Assembly: GCA_009731375.1 (NCBI GenBank)
Contig: BJOX01000198.1
Coordinates: forward strand, 498,440 to 562,439
Reading direction: 5' to 3'
Source: Paulinella micropora
Taxonomy: Eukaryota > Cercozoa > Imbricatea > Euglyphida
Length of the DNA stretch: 64,000 bases
Part shown: one piece after another, positions 22,437-31,571 of the stretch
How the letters are laid out: each line of letters begins with the position of its first letter
Position numbering within the stretch: position 1 is the stretch's first letter
Translations under genes and position numbers: made by a program
The notes under the pieces: generated by a model
Database searches by the model: none
Seen by the model: only the letters and a program-made list of their open reading frames with translations
What the model was told of the DNA's origin: nothing

Positions 22437-23510
22437 TTAATAAAGACTCATGGCTTCTTGGAGGTAGCTGTCGAGGACTTGGTTGGTAATGTCTAATAAG
22501 GTGGTAATTTCTGCGGTTGCGTCGACCTCTGGCTTGTCCCAGGAGCCCTGCGAGAAGAACTCCTCAAAAACGTCCTCTTCGATAGGATTGAACAGCGTTG
22601 AGAAAGCCTTATGCCCAAAGCCAAAGCACCACTCGCAGATTTTGGCAGAGACCAGTACTTGTCCAACTGTCAGCTTGGCCTGGCCCGACACAAAGCCCTG
22701 GACACGGCGGGAATCCTTGCGCAACTTGAGGTTGTGCGCCGCGGCGGCTCGACGAAGCAGCTTACGACGCTGGCCGCTGGACAGAGCAGCGTATTGTGTC
22801 TTGGCGAGCATGTCGTAGCTTGCACGGTTGGAGGCGAGGCGCCCCTGACGCGCCAGCTCTCGGGCCTGCTTCTCGCGCTCGCGCTCTTCTCTCTGAGCCC
22901 TGCGCTGCTCGCGCTTTTCTTCTCTGCTATCTTTGTCCAGAATCCAAGCACTTACTTTCTGCATCATTCCGCTGTGCTGGACAAAGTCGAGAAGCGCGCC
23001 AGTGTTGATAAGAACGGATCTCTTGGATCGACAGTGTGGGTTTTGCACATACTTAACCTCGGACGGCGGCAGCAGACTCTCGGGATCTTTGATATGTAAC
23101 TTTTCGAACACGGTGCTCTTGTAAAGCCAACGTTTGGACTCGCAGACTTCTTGGAAAAGCCACAGTCGATCGGAAAAGTCAGGCGGCGGCTTCTGCAGCT
23201 CGCGAAGAGCGACGTTTGAGCTTTTACACACCAACGACAGCGCTCGTATCCCGCGCCCAAAGTCCAACACGCGCAGACTTGTCGAAGCCGCCGTGGACCT
23301 GGGGCCGGCCAGCAAGAGGGCAATATGGCGCAAGACGTCGCCGACCTGAAAGACGGTAAGACAAACCTCGCCAAATTGAGAGCGGACTATTCCGTCGAGC
23401 CGTTGCTCGAGCTCGTCGCGCTTTTGGCGTTTTGAACACTTTTCGCCCAACAACTGTATGTTTTTGATCAGGTCGCTCTTCAAGCGCTTTCTGCGTGTCA
23501 GCTTGGCCAT
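22437..23510 (-). CDS. F-box-like protein with basic coiled coil
   Basis: ATG at 23510 (MAKLTRRKRLKSDLIKN) gives 357 residues. Residues about 50-110 look like a divergent F-box followed by a conserved linker (VLRHIALLLAG ... ALSLVCKSSNVALREL ... LWLFQEVCESKRWLYK). F-boxes bind SKP1 and make the protein a substrate receptor of SCF ubiquitin ligases. The middle (about 200-250) is a highly charged helix (REEKREQRRAQREEREREKQ). The C-terminus has a Cys-containing stretch (ICEWCFGFGH) and an acidic tail. No LRR or WD repeats were seen, so the substrate-binding part is unfamiliar. The stop TAA lies in CTTTATTAAC. It is convergent with the gene ending at 22218. Confidence 0.6.
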   Translation of the reverse strand: MAKLTRRKRLKSDLIKNIQLLGEKCSKRQKRDELEQRLDGIVRSQFGEVCLTVFQVGDVLRHIALLLAGPRSTAASTSLRVLDFGRGIRALSLVCKSSNVALRELQKPPPDFSDRLWLFQEVCESKRWLYKSTVFEKLHIKDPESLLPPSEVKYVQNPHCRSKRSVLINTGALLDFVQHSGMMQKVSAWILDKDSREEKREQRRAQREEREREKQARELARQGRLASNRASYDMLAKTQYAALSSGQRRKLLRRAAAAHNLKLRKDSRRVQGFVSGQAKLTVGQVLVSAKICEWCFGFGHKAFSTLFNPIEEDVFEEFFSQGSWDKPEVDATAEITTLLDITNQVLDSYLQEAMSLY

Positions 23511-23576
23511 ATCGCGGATCGCGATATGACCAACCGCGATGTCTATCTTCCAATTAGGGAAAAGTGCAGGAGAAGG

Positions 23577-23662
23577 GGGGGGGGGGGCACCTTCCCCCCT
23601 CTGTGGCCCCCCTAGAGGGGGGGGGGNNNNNNNNNNGGGGGGGCCCCCCCCCCCCCCCCCCC
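23577..23662. repeat. Poly-G/poly-C intergenic block with 10-N gap
   Basis: G-run, CACCTTCCCCCC, CCCCCCTAGAGGGGGG, gap, G-run, C-run. It separates the divergent genes starting at 23510 and 23717. It belongs to the block type found in many island spacers. Confidence 0.8.
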
Positions 23663-23716
23663 AAGACACAAGTGCGCTGGTCCACAGAGCGGCGGCTTGT
23701 CGCAAAAACACAGAAA

Positions 23717-24211
23717 ATGGAAGGCAAGGAACAGCACCACATGGCTAGCACTGGGGTGGCTCGCTCGGGTGTCTTCAGTACTGCAAGCCTTCTGCGCTGG
23801 GAGAAGCTGGTCGAGGAGGCTGAGGATAATTTTATTGCAGCCACGAAGCGCGACGATCGAATTGAGGCCAAGCGGAGCGGGGACAAGCTCATTACTAGGG
23901 TGCACTCTATCTTCTGCAAGCTTCATCGCTACATCCGGCTGAGCGAAGACCGGGATGAAGCCCTCGCTGCAGCCCAGGATGCACTAGAGGAGCTGGGCGG
24001 GCTTGAGAGCTTGATTCTGTGCGCCTTCTACGCCCATGCATACAACAACAGCAACAACAACAAAAACAGCAAGAATGCAAACGAGAGCCTGCTTGACTTT
24101 CTCTGGCCTACGATGTTTCGCGTTCTTTTGACTGAGCTTGGACTAGATTGGAAAAGGTTTGCGAGGGAACTGATGCAAAGCGAGCAGAGGGAGAAGGAGA
24201 AGGAGAGGTAA
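23717..24211 (+). CDS. Helical protein, island family 1 (copy at 38.0 kb)
   Basis: ATG at 23717 (MEGKEQHHMASTG), 164 residues, nearly all predicted helix with heptad-like charge patterning and a short Asn-rich linker (NNSNNNKNS). It resembles the minus-strand protein at 37961-38404: both have an A..A-(EE/DALEELGG) motif, then an aromatic segment, then LL..LGL.......RELMQ/RMLQRLEQ near the C-terminus. It is a two-member family of unknown function. It is divergent from the F-box gene at 23510, so the poly-G/C block between them may hold a shared promoter. Confidence 0.6.
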   Translation: MEGKEQHHMASTGVARSGVFSTASLLRWEKLVEEAEDNFIAATKRDDRIEAKRSGDKLITRVHSIFCKLHRYIRLSEDRDEALAAAQDALEELGGLESLILCAFYAHAYNNSNNNKNSKNANESLLDFLWPTMFRVLLTELGLDWKRFARELMQSEQREKEKER

Positions 24212-24225
24212 GGCGCAGGGGAGTG

Positions 24226-24316
24226 GAGCGCCAAGAAAGTGCAAAAAAAAGTTTTTTTAAAATTAAAACTCGACAAAGTCTTACGCTTGACACTGAGAAC
24301 TAGGAGAGGGAGAAGG
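24226..24316 (+). terminator. 3'-end element copy B
   Basis: GAGCGCCAAGAAAGTGCAAA, T-run, AAAATTAAAACTCGACAAAG, TCTTACGCTTGACACTGAGA, ACTAGGAGAGGGAG. It starts 15 bp after the TAA of the gene ending at 24211. Confidence 0.65.
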
Positions 24317-24346
24317 ACGGAGGAGGGGAGGGGCAGGGAGAGGGGG

Positions 24347-24406
24347 CGGCGCCAAGAAGATGCGAAAATGTTTTTTATTAAAGCTCGACGGTCTTACACT
24401 TGGCAG
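24347..24406 (+). terminator. 3'-end element copy C
   Basis: GGCGCCAAGAAGATGCGAAA, ATGTTTTTTATTAAAGCTCG, ACGGTCTTACACTTGGCA. It is directly adjacent to copy B, so the element is tandemly duplicated here. Confidence 0.65.
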
Positions 24407-24449
24407 GCGGGCCCAGCCCCATCAAAGCCAGGTCAAAACACACTAGCGC

Positions 24450-24647
24450 ATGCCGAGACGTTCCAAAAAGCAGAAGGCAGCAATGGAGCAATTCACCGCT
24501 TCCGACTTATTCTCGTTGGTTCTGGATCATGTTTCTGCGTTCGACACATTCCATTCCCACCACTATTCTCTCCCACACAATCTCTGGCTCGCCGCGGTTT
24601 ATTCCAACTCTTCGCAGTCCTCACAGAATCTCTCACCATCCCGATAG
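24450..24647 (+). CDS. Short F-box-like ORF or gene fragment
   Basis: ATG at 24450 opens 65 codons: MPRRSKKQKAAMEQFTASDL, then a segment (FSLVLDHVSAFDTF .. NLWLAAVYSNSS) that looks like the first half of an F-box followed by early termination. It ends 50 bp before the convergent F-box gene ending at 24698. It may be a truncated relic of a larger F-box gene. Weak call. Confidence 0.35.
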   Translation: MPRRSKKQKAAMEQFTASDLFSLVLDHVSAFDTFHSHHYSLPHNLWLAAVYSNSSQSSQNLSPSR

Positions 24648-24697
24648 AACCAGTGAGGTTTAACAGTCCCCTCCACACCTTTCTCGAGCAGGTCCAT

Positions 24698-25351
24698 CTA
24701 GGAAATATATCCACTGTCGTAAGTGTCATGCTTCATGTAGGCATCTCCTAACAAGTTGAGCATTTGCTTCGAGATCATACGCTTCAGCATGGCCTCGATT
24801 TCGGCGCGGCTCTGCACGTAGAATAGCTCGCCTTTCAGGAGTAGCCACGCAGAAGTATTCAAGCTGCCACATTTCTCGCATTCACCGTTGACGTCGTTGC
24901 TCCGCAAGCTGAGTCGGATCTTGGTTTTTCCAGTTGAGAGGCTGTGGTGCCAGTAGAATTCTAAAGACGTCGCAATGCGTTCAGCATAGCCGGAGCGTTT
25001 GCCAGCGTGGAGGTTCAGGCAGCCACCCAGATCATAATCAACCTCATTTTCGTAATACTGGTTCGAGGTAGCGCCGTGGAGGCCGAATTTGGTGTAACCT
25101 CCCTTGAGGGCGACCTCTTCGATTGCGTCGGCCACCGGCCCGCGCACACTGGCAAGGTGTTCTTCCTGAGCTTCGGTCGCCAACGGGAGAAGACATTTGC
25201 TCAGGCTGCGACAGGTCGTGCCCAGCACAGCCACGGACGGCGGAGACCACAAAGACAGATGTCGCAGCAGTTCCTCTGGCAGTGCAGTCAAATGCGCCAA
25301 CGGACCCGTGTGCCCCAGCTTTGGCTTTTTCTTCATGGGAGCGCTTGTCAT
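24698..25351 (-). CDS. F-box protein
   Basis: ATG at 25351 (MTSAPMKKKPKLGHTG), 217 residues. F-box at about residues 18-55: LTALPEELLRHLSLWSPPSV, then LGTTCRSLSKCLLP, with the typical LP..L and C..L spacing. After it comes a 150-residue domain of unknown family with CEKCGSLN (one CxxC) and LRLSLRS strands. It would act as an SCF adaptor choosing ubiquitination targets. It is probably nuclear or cytosolic (basic N-terminus, no signal peptide). Confidence 0.7.
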   Translation of the reverse strand: MTSAPMKKKPKLGHTGPLAHLTALPEELLRHLSLWSPPSVAVLGTTCRSLSKCLLPLATEAQEEHLASVRGPVADAIEEVALKGGYTKFGLHGATSNQYYENEVDYDLGGCLNLHAGKRSGYAERIATSLEFYWHHSLSTGKTKIRLSLRSNDVNGECEKCGSLNTSAWLLLKGELFYVQSRAEIEAMLKRMISKQMLNLLGDAYMKHDTYDSGYIS

Positions 25352-25578
25352 GACTAGCTAGTGTTCAAACATCGGAACAAACAAAGGAAAAAACAAAAAA
25401 CGGGATACAGTGGTGGAAGATGTCACAAAGGTCAGGTTGGACGAGGGGGGGGGGGGTGCCCCCCCCCCCCCCCCCCCCTTGGNNNNNNNNNNCGGGGGGG
25501 GGCACTTCCCCCCTCGACCGAGCACCTCTAGCTTGGAAACGTCGTTGCTTTGGTCACAATCCGCAAATTTTTTAGCCA

Positions 25579-26802
25579 ATGCCTAAAAGGCAGCGAGCTG
25601 GTAAACTCAAAAAACCCCGTGCCCCTGCCCCTGCCCCGATCTCTGAGCCAGAGGCCCAGAGCAGCTGCGTAGAGGCTCGCACCCAGCCCGCGGCGGCCCC
25701 TTCTCGGCCTTTTTCGGCTGCTGGCGTGCTAGCAGGCGCCACCACGATGGAGGACTTCATGGAATACCACCGCCGAAGCGGCAACCTGTCTGAGCTTGAT
25801 CTTGGCAAAGCGGTGGATCGGCAGTTGCTCCTGGAATACGGTCCTGCTTGGTCACAGGTCGGAGTGCCTATCCGCAGGGTTCTGCTGCGCAAGTCGTTGG
25901 CTCTCCCGGACCTTTCTGCCTTTTCGGCGTTTATCTCAGCTCTTCGCGTCGAGGAGCTGGATTTATCAGGCTCCTCTCAGCTCACAGACGACATGCTGGC
26001 TGCTCTGTTGGAAAGCTTCCCGCGGCTTCAGCGGCTGGTCTTGGCGGGCTGCGCCAAAGTCAAGAACAAGGGCCTTTTGCACGTGGGCCGCCTGGTGCCT
26101 CAGCTCCAAACGCTAGACTGCTCCTCCTGCCCGGTCATCACAGGCAGGGGTTTGATTAGTCTGCTCGGCGACCTTCCCCAACTCGAACGCTTAGTACTTC
26201 AGCGTTGCTTTGGTCTAGAAAGCCAAGCTATGGTCCTTTTTGCACAAACGGGCTATCCACGGCTCCAAGAACTAGATCTGTCGTATTGCCCCTGGATCGA
26301 GGATTGCGTGCTGGCCCGCCTAGCGGAGCAGAATTTCCCCAAGCTCGCGCTGCTGGACCTGACATGTTGTTCCAGGATCACAGACGCCGGAGTTGCGGCG
26401 TTATCGTCACAGCTGTCTCGACTGCGGCGCCTGAGCCTGTCGGGCTGCTTCAAGCTTACAGAAGCGATCTGGCCCCACCTGTCGGCACAAAGCTGCCTGC
26501 AAAAGTTGGAGGAGCTTGATCTGTCGCGTTGCTCTTTGCTTACGGGCGAAGAAACGTCGCGATGGCCCAAGAAGCAAAAGCTACCTACTAGCCTGATCAC
26601 CTTGAATCTCTCCAGGTGTCATGCGCTCACCGACGCGGGTCTGCACGGCTTGATCACGCGCCTACCAACCCTCCAAAAAGTCGATCTTTCGTATTGTCAA
26701 GAGCTTACTAAAGACTCACTTGCAACCTTGTCCAAACTAACGGGGCTACAGGAAATGAACCTCACGCAATTCAAGGGGATTCTAAGCACGCAAGACAATT
26801 AG
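25579..26802 (+). CDS. Leucine-rich repeat protein, cysteine-containing (AMN1/FBXL-like) repeats
   Basis: ATG at 25579 (MPKRQRAGKLKKP), 407 residues. A basic, Ala/Pro-rich head (1-55) is followed by at least nine LRRs of the ~26-residue LRR-CC type (e.g. LQRLVLAGCAKVKNKGLLHV, LALLDLTCCSRITDAGVAAL, LRRLSLSGCFKLTEAIW, LITLNLSRCHALTDAGLHGL, LQKVDLSYCQELTKDSL). This repeat type is characteristic of FBXL/AMN1 proteins, which recognise ubiquitination substrates or cell-cycle regulators. A clear F-box is not visible at the N-terminus; MEDFMEYHRRSG.. at about 57 takes its place. It ends in TAG 60 bp before a T-rich segment with TTTTTTATTAAATT (26862). Confidence 0.75.
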   Translation: MPKRQRAGKLKKPRAPAPAPISEPEAQSSCVEARTQPAAAPSRPFSAAGVLAGATTMEDFMEYHRRSGNLSELDLGKAVDRQLLLEYGPAWSQVGVPIRRVLLRKSLALPDLSAFSAFISALRVEELDLSGSSQLTDDMLAALLESFPRLQRLVLAGCAKVKNKGLLHVGRLVPQLQTLDCSSCPVITGRGLISLLGDLPQLERLVLQRCFGLESQAMVLFAQTGYPRLQELDLSYCPWIEDCVLARLAEQNFPKLALLDLTCCSRITDAGVAALSSQLSRLRRLSLSGCFKLTEAIWPHLSAQSCLQKLEELDLSRCSLLTGEETSRWPKKQKLPTSLITLNLSRCHALTDAGLHGLITRLPTLQKVDLSYCQELTKDSLATLSKLTGLQEMNLTQFKGILSTQDN

Positions 26803-26849
26803 GCTTGAGCCCGCACCAAGTGTCAGATCTTTTTTTTTCTTTTGTTACG

Positions 26850-26880
26850 GAGCTTTTTTATTAAATTCGTGTCTATTGAG
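26850..26880. terminator. ATTAAA-type 3' signal shared by convergent genes
   Basis: GAGCTTTTTTATTAAATTCG lies between the plus gene ending at 26802 and the minus gene ending at 26921. ATTAAA is the second most common metazoan polyadenylation hexamer. Confidence 0.45.
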
Positions 26881-26920
26881 GGCAGATTTTGCAGGCCTAA
26901 AGTTGGGGCTAGGGACGAGC

Positions 26921-28212
26921 CTAAAAAAGCTCGGGCCCCAGGTCTAGGAGCTGGTAGCAAACTACATGTGTAGGCATAGCTTGGTGGTCCTGAGTGGAAA
27001 CGTAGGTGCATGGATTTTCTGCTGCGTCTACATAGGTCTGATAGGTCTGACTACGACTGCCGGGCAGAAATACGGCGCCCCGCTGGTTGTTGGGTCTAAC
27101 TACGCACTGCCCCACGAGCAGGCGGCAGGCGATCATGGTGTGGTAGCCACGGTGGCCGGGGGAAGTATAGCTATGTGCCGTGAGAAATAAACGCCCCAGC
27201 CGAGCTTCTGGCGGACGCAGAACCTCGTGGCTAGCCCGTTGGTAGCAATAGACTCCACGCATGTGTCGCGCGTCCCGTGAAAGACTGCTAGTTCTCGGAC
27301 CGGTCCTTGCTCTTCCATTAGCGTTCTGGTAGCCTGGAACAAGATGTCCAGGCTGGGGTGGTTCAGCCTTTGGATCGACACTATCGCGGCGAAAGGGCTC
27401 ATGGTACTTTCAAACACGGCGCGGATTTTTTGCTCCTCTTGGCCTGCAGAAACAGCCTGGGACAAGTAGGGGCAGCCCGTCGTTAGGGGGTCCACGTGCT
27501 CTAGCACGAGGCGCTCCGCCCTGAGCCGCTTCCCCGTCGCTAGCCTGCACACTTCCGTCGTTGTCAGGGAAAAGTTGACCTCATAGCTCTCCCGTATTGT
27601 GCCGTGCTCAAACTTCAGCCGTGCCCAACGTCCAGGCTCCCGTTGGTACTGCACGTAAGCCGCCTCGATTGCGCGGTCGATCCCGCCGGGCAAGAACTTT
27701 AGGCTTTGGTTTTCTAGGCGCAGGAACCAGTGCGGAGCTAGTATTCGGCCCTCCGCGGCCGCCGCCAGCGCCTTGTCGCGTCTGGCCTGAATTTCCTGGC
27801 AGAAGTAGACGGAATGTTTATACCAAAAATCCACTATCTGCGCCAGGCTGTCGAGCTTGCCTTGCAGCTTAAGGTTCAGCAGCCTCCCGTTGGGGGGTTT
27901 CCACCACGACACAAACTTCTTGATAATTAAGAGCCCTGCTTTCTTGTCGTGGTCGTCTTGTGCGTTGGGGCTCGGTGTAAAGTAAAAGTTTAGCACAGGG
28001 CCTACACCCTGCAAAAACAATACTACCGTCAGCTCGGGCATCCAGCGCCTGTACAAGCTGTGGCTACTGGCACAAGAAAACTGAACAAAGACGGGCCAGC
28101 CTCGCTCGTGTTCCGCTCGGACTACTTTGGTGCAAGCAGAAACTTTGCTATGAATCTTAGTAAGCTCTGCATCTAGGTACCGCGCAAGCGGGCCCGCGGG
28201 CCACTGCATCAT
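26921..28212 (-). CDS. WWE domain plus PARP-type ADP-ribosyltransferase, with one frameshift
   Basis: Starts at ATG 28212 (or 28209; the longer frame opens with TTG). Residues about 161-235 fit a WWE domain (WFLRLENQSLKFLPGG .. IEAAYVQY .. YEVNFSLTT .. GKRLRAERL), which binds iso-ADP-ribose. The catalytic domain starts near 278 with SIQRLNHPSLDILFQATRTL, then FHGTRDTC (His of the NAD site) and LGWGVYFSR (Tyr). The frame stops at 27133, but the rest continues in the next frame (GYHTMIACRLLVGQ .. YVDAAENPCTYVSTQDHQAM) to a stop near 26921, so one base is lost or gained near the CCCCC at 27167-27171. The usual third triad residue (Glu) looks like Thr, as expected for a mono-ADP-ribosyl transferase. 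The N-terminal 150 residues are unrecognised. Confidence 0.7.
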
Positions 28213-28408
28213 CACTATAGGTGCTACTGGTTTCAATAAAAAGTGACAAGGGGGGAAAATAGGAGGATATAGCTTTTCCTGTGCACATTCCGCGGGGCGC
28301 CCCCCTCTCTCACCCCTACCCTGCGGGTGGAAGGGAAGAAGGGGAAAAGAAAGAGGAGGGGGTGAGACATAAACCCCGCCTTTCTCCTCTCCCTCTAAGA
28401 CAAAAGAA

Positions 28409-29656
28409 ATGTGGTGCGCCTGGCTCGCTTTGGCTCGGCTGGGGGGTATGTTGCACCAGCGCTTAAAAGACCCGCTGTCGGTGCCGGGCTGGACGGGTTT
28501 CTACGGCTGGAACTACGAATCGGCCGTAGCGCTAGAGGCCCTGCGCAACCCCCCGTGGAACGCGGACGCCGAGATACAGCGGCTCCTGGCCTCTGGGGCG
28601 CTTACGTTCGGGCAGCCCGGGTGGTTGGTTGCAAAAAGAGCCCCTGTGGCGTTCTGGTTGACGCCAGGGGATAGGGTAGGCCTTTTCGGCAGCCTCCTTC
28701 GCGACGTGCCCGGGGCAGAAGATGTTTATTGCTACGCAGTCCGTGGAGTGCGTGGCTGGCGGCGGCACGCGAACTGGACGGGACTGCTAACGCGGCGCAT
28801 CGGGCACAGCCCGAAGGTCAAATGTCGCACATGGCTGTGGCTGGACGATGTGTACATGGCCGGCGCAGCGCTTCTAGCCGACTATCCCAACGAGACGCGG
28901 ACTATGCTGGCCCAAGCTAGGGACGCCTTTGTAGACCCCAATGATGGGCTGTGGTGGCACGGGCGCTGCGCGACCTCTTCGGACAACAATGGCGTCAAAT
29001 GAAGCAGGGCCAACGCCTGGGCGCTGCTGGCGCTGGCGCGCTACGTAGTGCGCACCAATGACGACCAAGCCAGCGAGTGGCTGAGCCACGACTTGTTGGT
29101 TCTGTCCGGCCACCAACGCCAGAGCGGTGCCTTTGCCAACATCGTTAATAACAAAACCAGCCCCCACGAGACCAGCCTGACCAGCGTCTATGTGTACGCA
29201 GTGGCGGTGCTAGAGCGTGCACGTCGACAACTCAACTCCACCGAGGCCGTGCTACACAGCCGGGCGCTAGCCGCACTGCGCTGGTTAAACACACGGCGTA
29301 CGCGCGGCCTCAGACTAAGCGACAGTTGCCCCGCTACTGGCCTGAGCTCACCAGCGCATTACAACGGGCGCGTGTCCGGCTCGCGACTGAATGCGGGCCC
29401 CGCGGTCGCCCTGGCGGCCTGGGCGCGTGTGGGCGAGGTGCTGCTGCAAGATTTAAACGCCACGCACTACGTGCCCACTTCCTGGTCCTCGGCCCCCGCG
29501 GACCGCTGCGGCCCGCGGCCCAAACTGGTGGGTTTTTACGTGCTGGTAGCTCTTGGCGGCGGCGGCTGCTGCTTCTGCTGCTACTGCTGCTGCTCAGTTT
29601 GTGCCCGGAGGCTACGACAGAGAGCAAAGAAAGGGAGAATAAGAGGAAAAACTTAA
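28409..29656 (+). CDS. GH88/GH105-like unsaturated glucuronyl hydrolase with in-frame TGA and C-terminal anchor
   Basis: ATG at 28409 (MWCAWLALARLGGM). Two open stretches in the same frame (to 29002 and on to 29656) are split only by TGA at 29000-29002. Family motifs: WLWLDDVYMAGA (catalytic Asp pair), GLWWHGR, SRANAWALLALAR and ETSLTSVYVYA, which fit the six-hairpin fold that hydrates 4,5-unsaturated uronic sugars. The TGA falls exactly where the family has Trp (W-x-R-x-N-x-W). The C-terminus has a hydrophobic stretch then a Cys cluster (GGGGCCFCCYCCC) and a basic tail, suggesting a membrane anchor. TGA is a normal stop elsewhere here, so either the gene is dead or TGA is read through. 416 codons in all. 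Confidence 0.65.
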
Positions 29657-29685
29657 GGTGACGCTCTGAGGAAGGGGAGGGCGGG

Positions 29686-29725
29686 GGAGGGAGGGGGGGG
29701 GGGGGGGGCCCGCCCNNNNNNNNNN

Positions 29726-29761
<36 letters not shown>

Positions 29762-29835
29762 AGCACTCCCCCCCCCCTCCCCTTTCTCTCTTTCTCTCTT
29801 TCTCTCTCTCCCTCTCTCTCTCTCTCTCCTTACTT
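29686..29835. repeat. Poly-G block, gap, C/CT-rich block
   Basis: Intergenic G-run, CCCGCCC, 10-N gap, G-run, C-run, then TTTCTCTC repeats ahead of the RING gene. Confidence 0.8.
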
Positions 29836-29873
29836 TCTTTTCCTCGCTTACGTAAGGGCAAAACAGAAAATAA

Positions 29874-30500
29874 ATGAACAGCAATATCGGTAGCAATGTG
29901 GGATTGCGCTCCCAGATAAAACCCCCGCCTTCTGCCACCGAGGAGACAGCAGGCGCTGTCCGCCACGAGCGCAGGCTTAGCACATCGTCCTCCGAGCCAA
30001 TTCTGCCCCCAAGCCAGTTTGAGACCGCTGGAGCGGGAGCCAGTTCTCTCTCTTCTTCTACAAGCCCGCGCAACATCGTCGCAGTGGCCTTTGCGACAGA
30101 GCTCGACAGCGCCTTGGCATACCCCCACGAAATCTCCGCGAGAGACATTGTGTTTTCCCTGCAGGCGAGCGAAATACGCCTCACAAACCTCCTTGCTATT
30201 TTACAAGCAAGGGGGCTGGAACCAATCTCAGTGGAGTCAGCTGCGGAGCCCCTCGGCCTGTCGGAGCTGAGCATCGATCTCCTGCCCGAACTCGAGGTTA
30301 CCAGCGCCTTCCTTAAGGCCCCGGGGGCGTCCAAGGAATGCCCGATTTGCCTGCAGGATCTCGGCGTGGGGGACAAGTTACGGGGCATTCCTTGTGCGCA
30401 TTATCTGCACCGACACTGCCTAGACCCTTGGCTCAGAACCAACGGTTCCTGTCCTGTTTGTCGTGTTAGGGCTTTCGATGAAAATTCGATCGACATTTAA
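29874..30500 (+). CDS. RING-H2 finger protein 1
   Basis: ATG at 29874, 208 residues. Low-complexity Ser/Pro/Thr-rich N-terminus (1-66), a helical middle (VAFATELDSALAYPHE .. LLAILQARGLEP), and a C-terminal RING-H2: C156-x2-C159, C174-x-H176-x2-H179-x2-C182, C193-x2-C196 (CPICLQDL .. PCAHYLHRHCLDPWL .. GSCPVC). RING-H2 domains recruit E2 enzymes, so this is probably an E3 ubiquitin ligase. No transmembrane segment. It is a tandem duplicate with the next gene; both share ARGL, ..DLLPELEV and LKAPGA/LQAPGA blocks before the RING. Confidence 0.85.
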   Translation: MNSNIGSNVGLRSQIKPPPSATEETAGAVRHERRLSTSSSEPILPPSQFETAGAGASSLSSSTSPRNIVAVAFATELDSALAYPHEISARDIVFSLQASEIRLTNLLAILQARGLEPISVESAAEPLGLSELSIDLLPELEVTSAFLKAPGASKECPICLQDLGVGDKLRGIPCAHYLHRHCLDPWLRTNGSCPVCRVRAFDENSIDI

Positions 30501-30541
30501 TCCAAGCCACGAAGGTGCTCCGAAAGAGAACGAGAGAGAAT

Positions 30542-30573
<32 letters not shown>

Positions 30574-30719
30574 ANNNNNNNNNNCGTGCACTTAGAAGAC
30601 TGACAGGATGGAAAGGGGGAGGGGGAGGACTGCCAGAGAAAAAGACAACAAATGGAAGGGGGGACGGGAGAGAGAAGGCGCGTGGGGTGATTGGGAGGGG
30701 GGGCGCCCCTCCCCCTCCC

Positions 30720-31448
30720 ATGGCATTTCTTTGCTTACTTAATTTTGTCCTAGCTCACACAAGACAAAAAATCAACAGAACGAATGGTAGCAATGTTAGT
30801 TTGCGTTCCCGGAAAAAACGTACAACCTCCGAGCCGACAGACGCGACGCGCCACAAGCGCAGGCAGACTACTCTCCTCCCAACTCAAGAGCTTTCTCCGG
30901 GCCCGACTAGCAGCAATGTAATTGAAGAGCCCCCCCTGGAGCCCTTGGGCCCTTCTGACAACGCCGGCGCGGAAGCAGCCCACTCTTCCTCTTCTTTTTC
31001 CTCTCCTGCTACAAACCAACCGAACACCGCCGAGACTACCTTTGCAACAGAGCTCGACAATTTTCTAGCACAATCACACGATGACTCCTCGCCAAGATTT
31101 ATGTTTAGTGTGAACGTGAGCGAGTTAAGCCTTGCAAGCTTCTTTGCTGTTTTACAAGCAAGAGGACTGCAAGAAGTCTCAGAAGTTGGGGTCGCTGAGC
31201 CCCGGGGCCTGTCGGCGGCCAGCTTAGATCTCTTGCCGGAGCTAGAAGTTTCCGCCCTTTTTCTGCAAGCCCCGGGGGCGCCCAAGGAGTGCGCTATCTG
31301 TCTGCAGGAGCTAGTAGTAGGGGAAAAACTGCGAGGCATCCCTTGCGCGCATTATCTGCATAGAGATTGCCTCGATCGATGGCTCCAAACCAACGGTTCC
31401 TGTCCTGTTTGTCGCGCAGTGGTATCTGATGAGGAAAGTGCTGCCTAG
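30720..31448 (+). CDS. RING-H2 finger protein 2
   Basis: Paralogue of the preceding gene. ATG at 30720 gives 242 residues (MAFLCLLNFVLAHTRQK), with about 20 more at the N-terminus than copy 1; the region homologous to the copy-1 start has no ATG. A basic Thr/Ser-rich head is followed by acidic linkers, a helical core and the RING-H2 CAICLQEL .. PCAHYLHRDCLDRWL .. GSCPVC with all eight metal ligands. The RING is far better conserved between copies than the heads, as expected for an E3 module with diverging substrate regions. A poly-G block and 10-N gap separate the copies. Confidence 0.85.
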   Translation: MAFLCLLNFVLAHTRQKINRTNGSNVSLRSRKKRTTSEPTDATRHKRRQTTLLPTQELSPGPTSSNVIEEPPLEPLGPSDNAGAEAAHSSSSFSSPATNQPNTAETTFATELDNFLAQSHDDSSPRFMFSVNVSELSLASFFAVLQARGLQEVSEVGVAEPRGLSAASLDLLPELEVSALFLQAPGAPKECAICLQELVVGEKLRGIPCAHYLHRDCLDRWLQTNGSCPVCRAVVSDEESAA

Positions 31449-31571
31449 CCCGCGTGCAGCAGGTTGGAAGGCAAAAGCTAACCCGGCCAAGTGAAAGCAT
31501 TGACACCATTTCTGTTTTTCTTTCTTTTAATGATACTAGACAGGGGGTTTCGCGCCCCTTCCCTTTCCATT

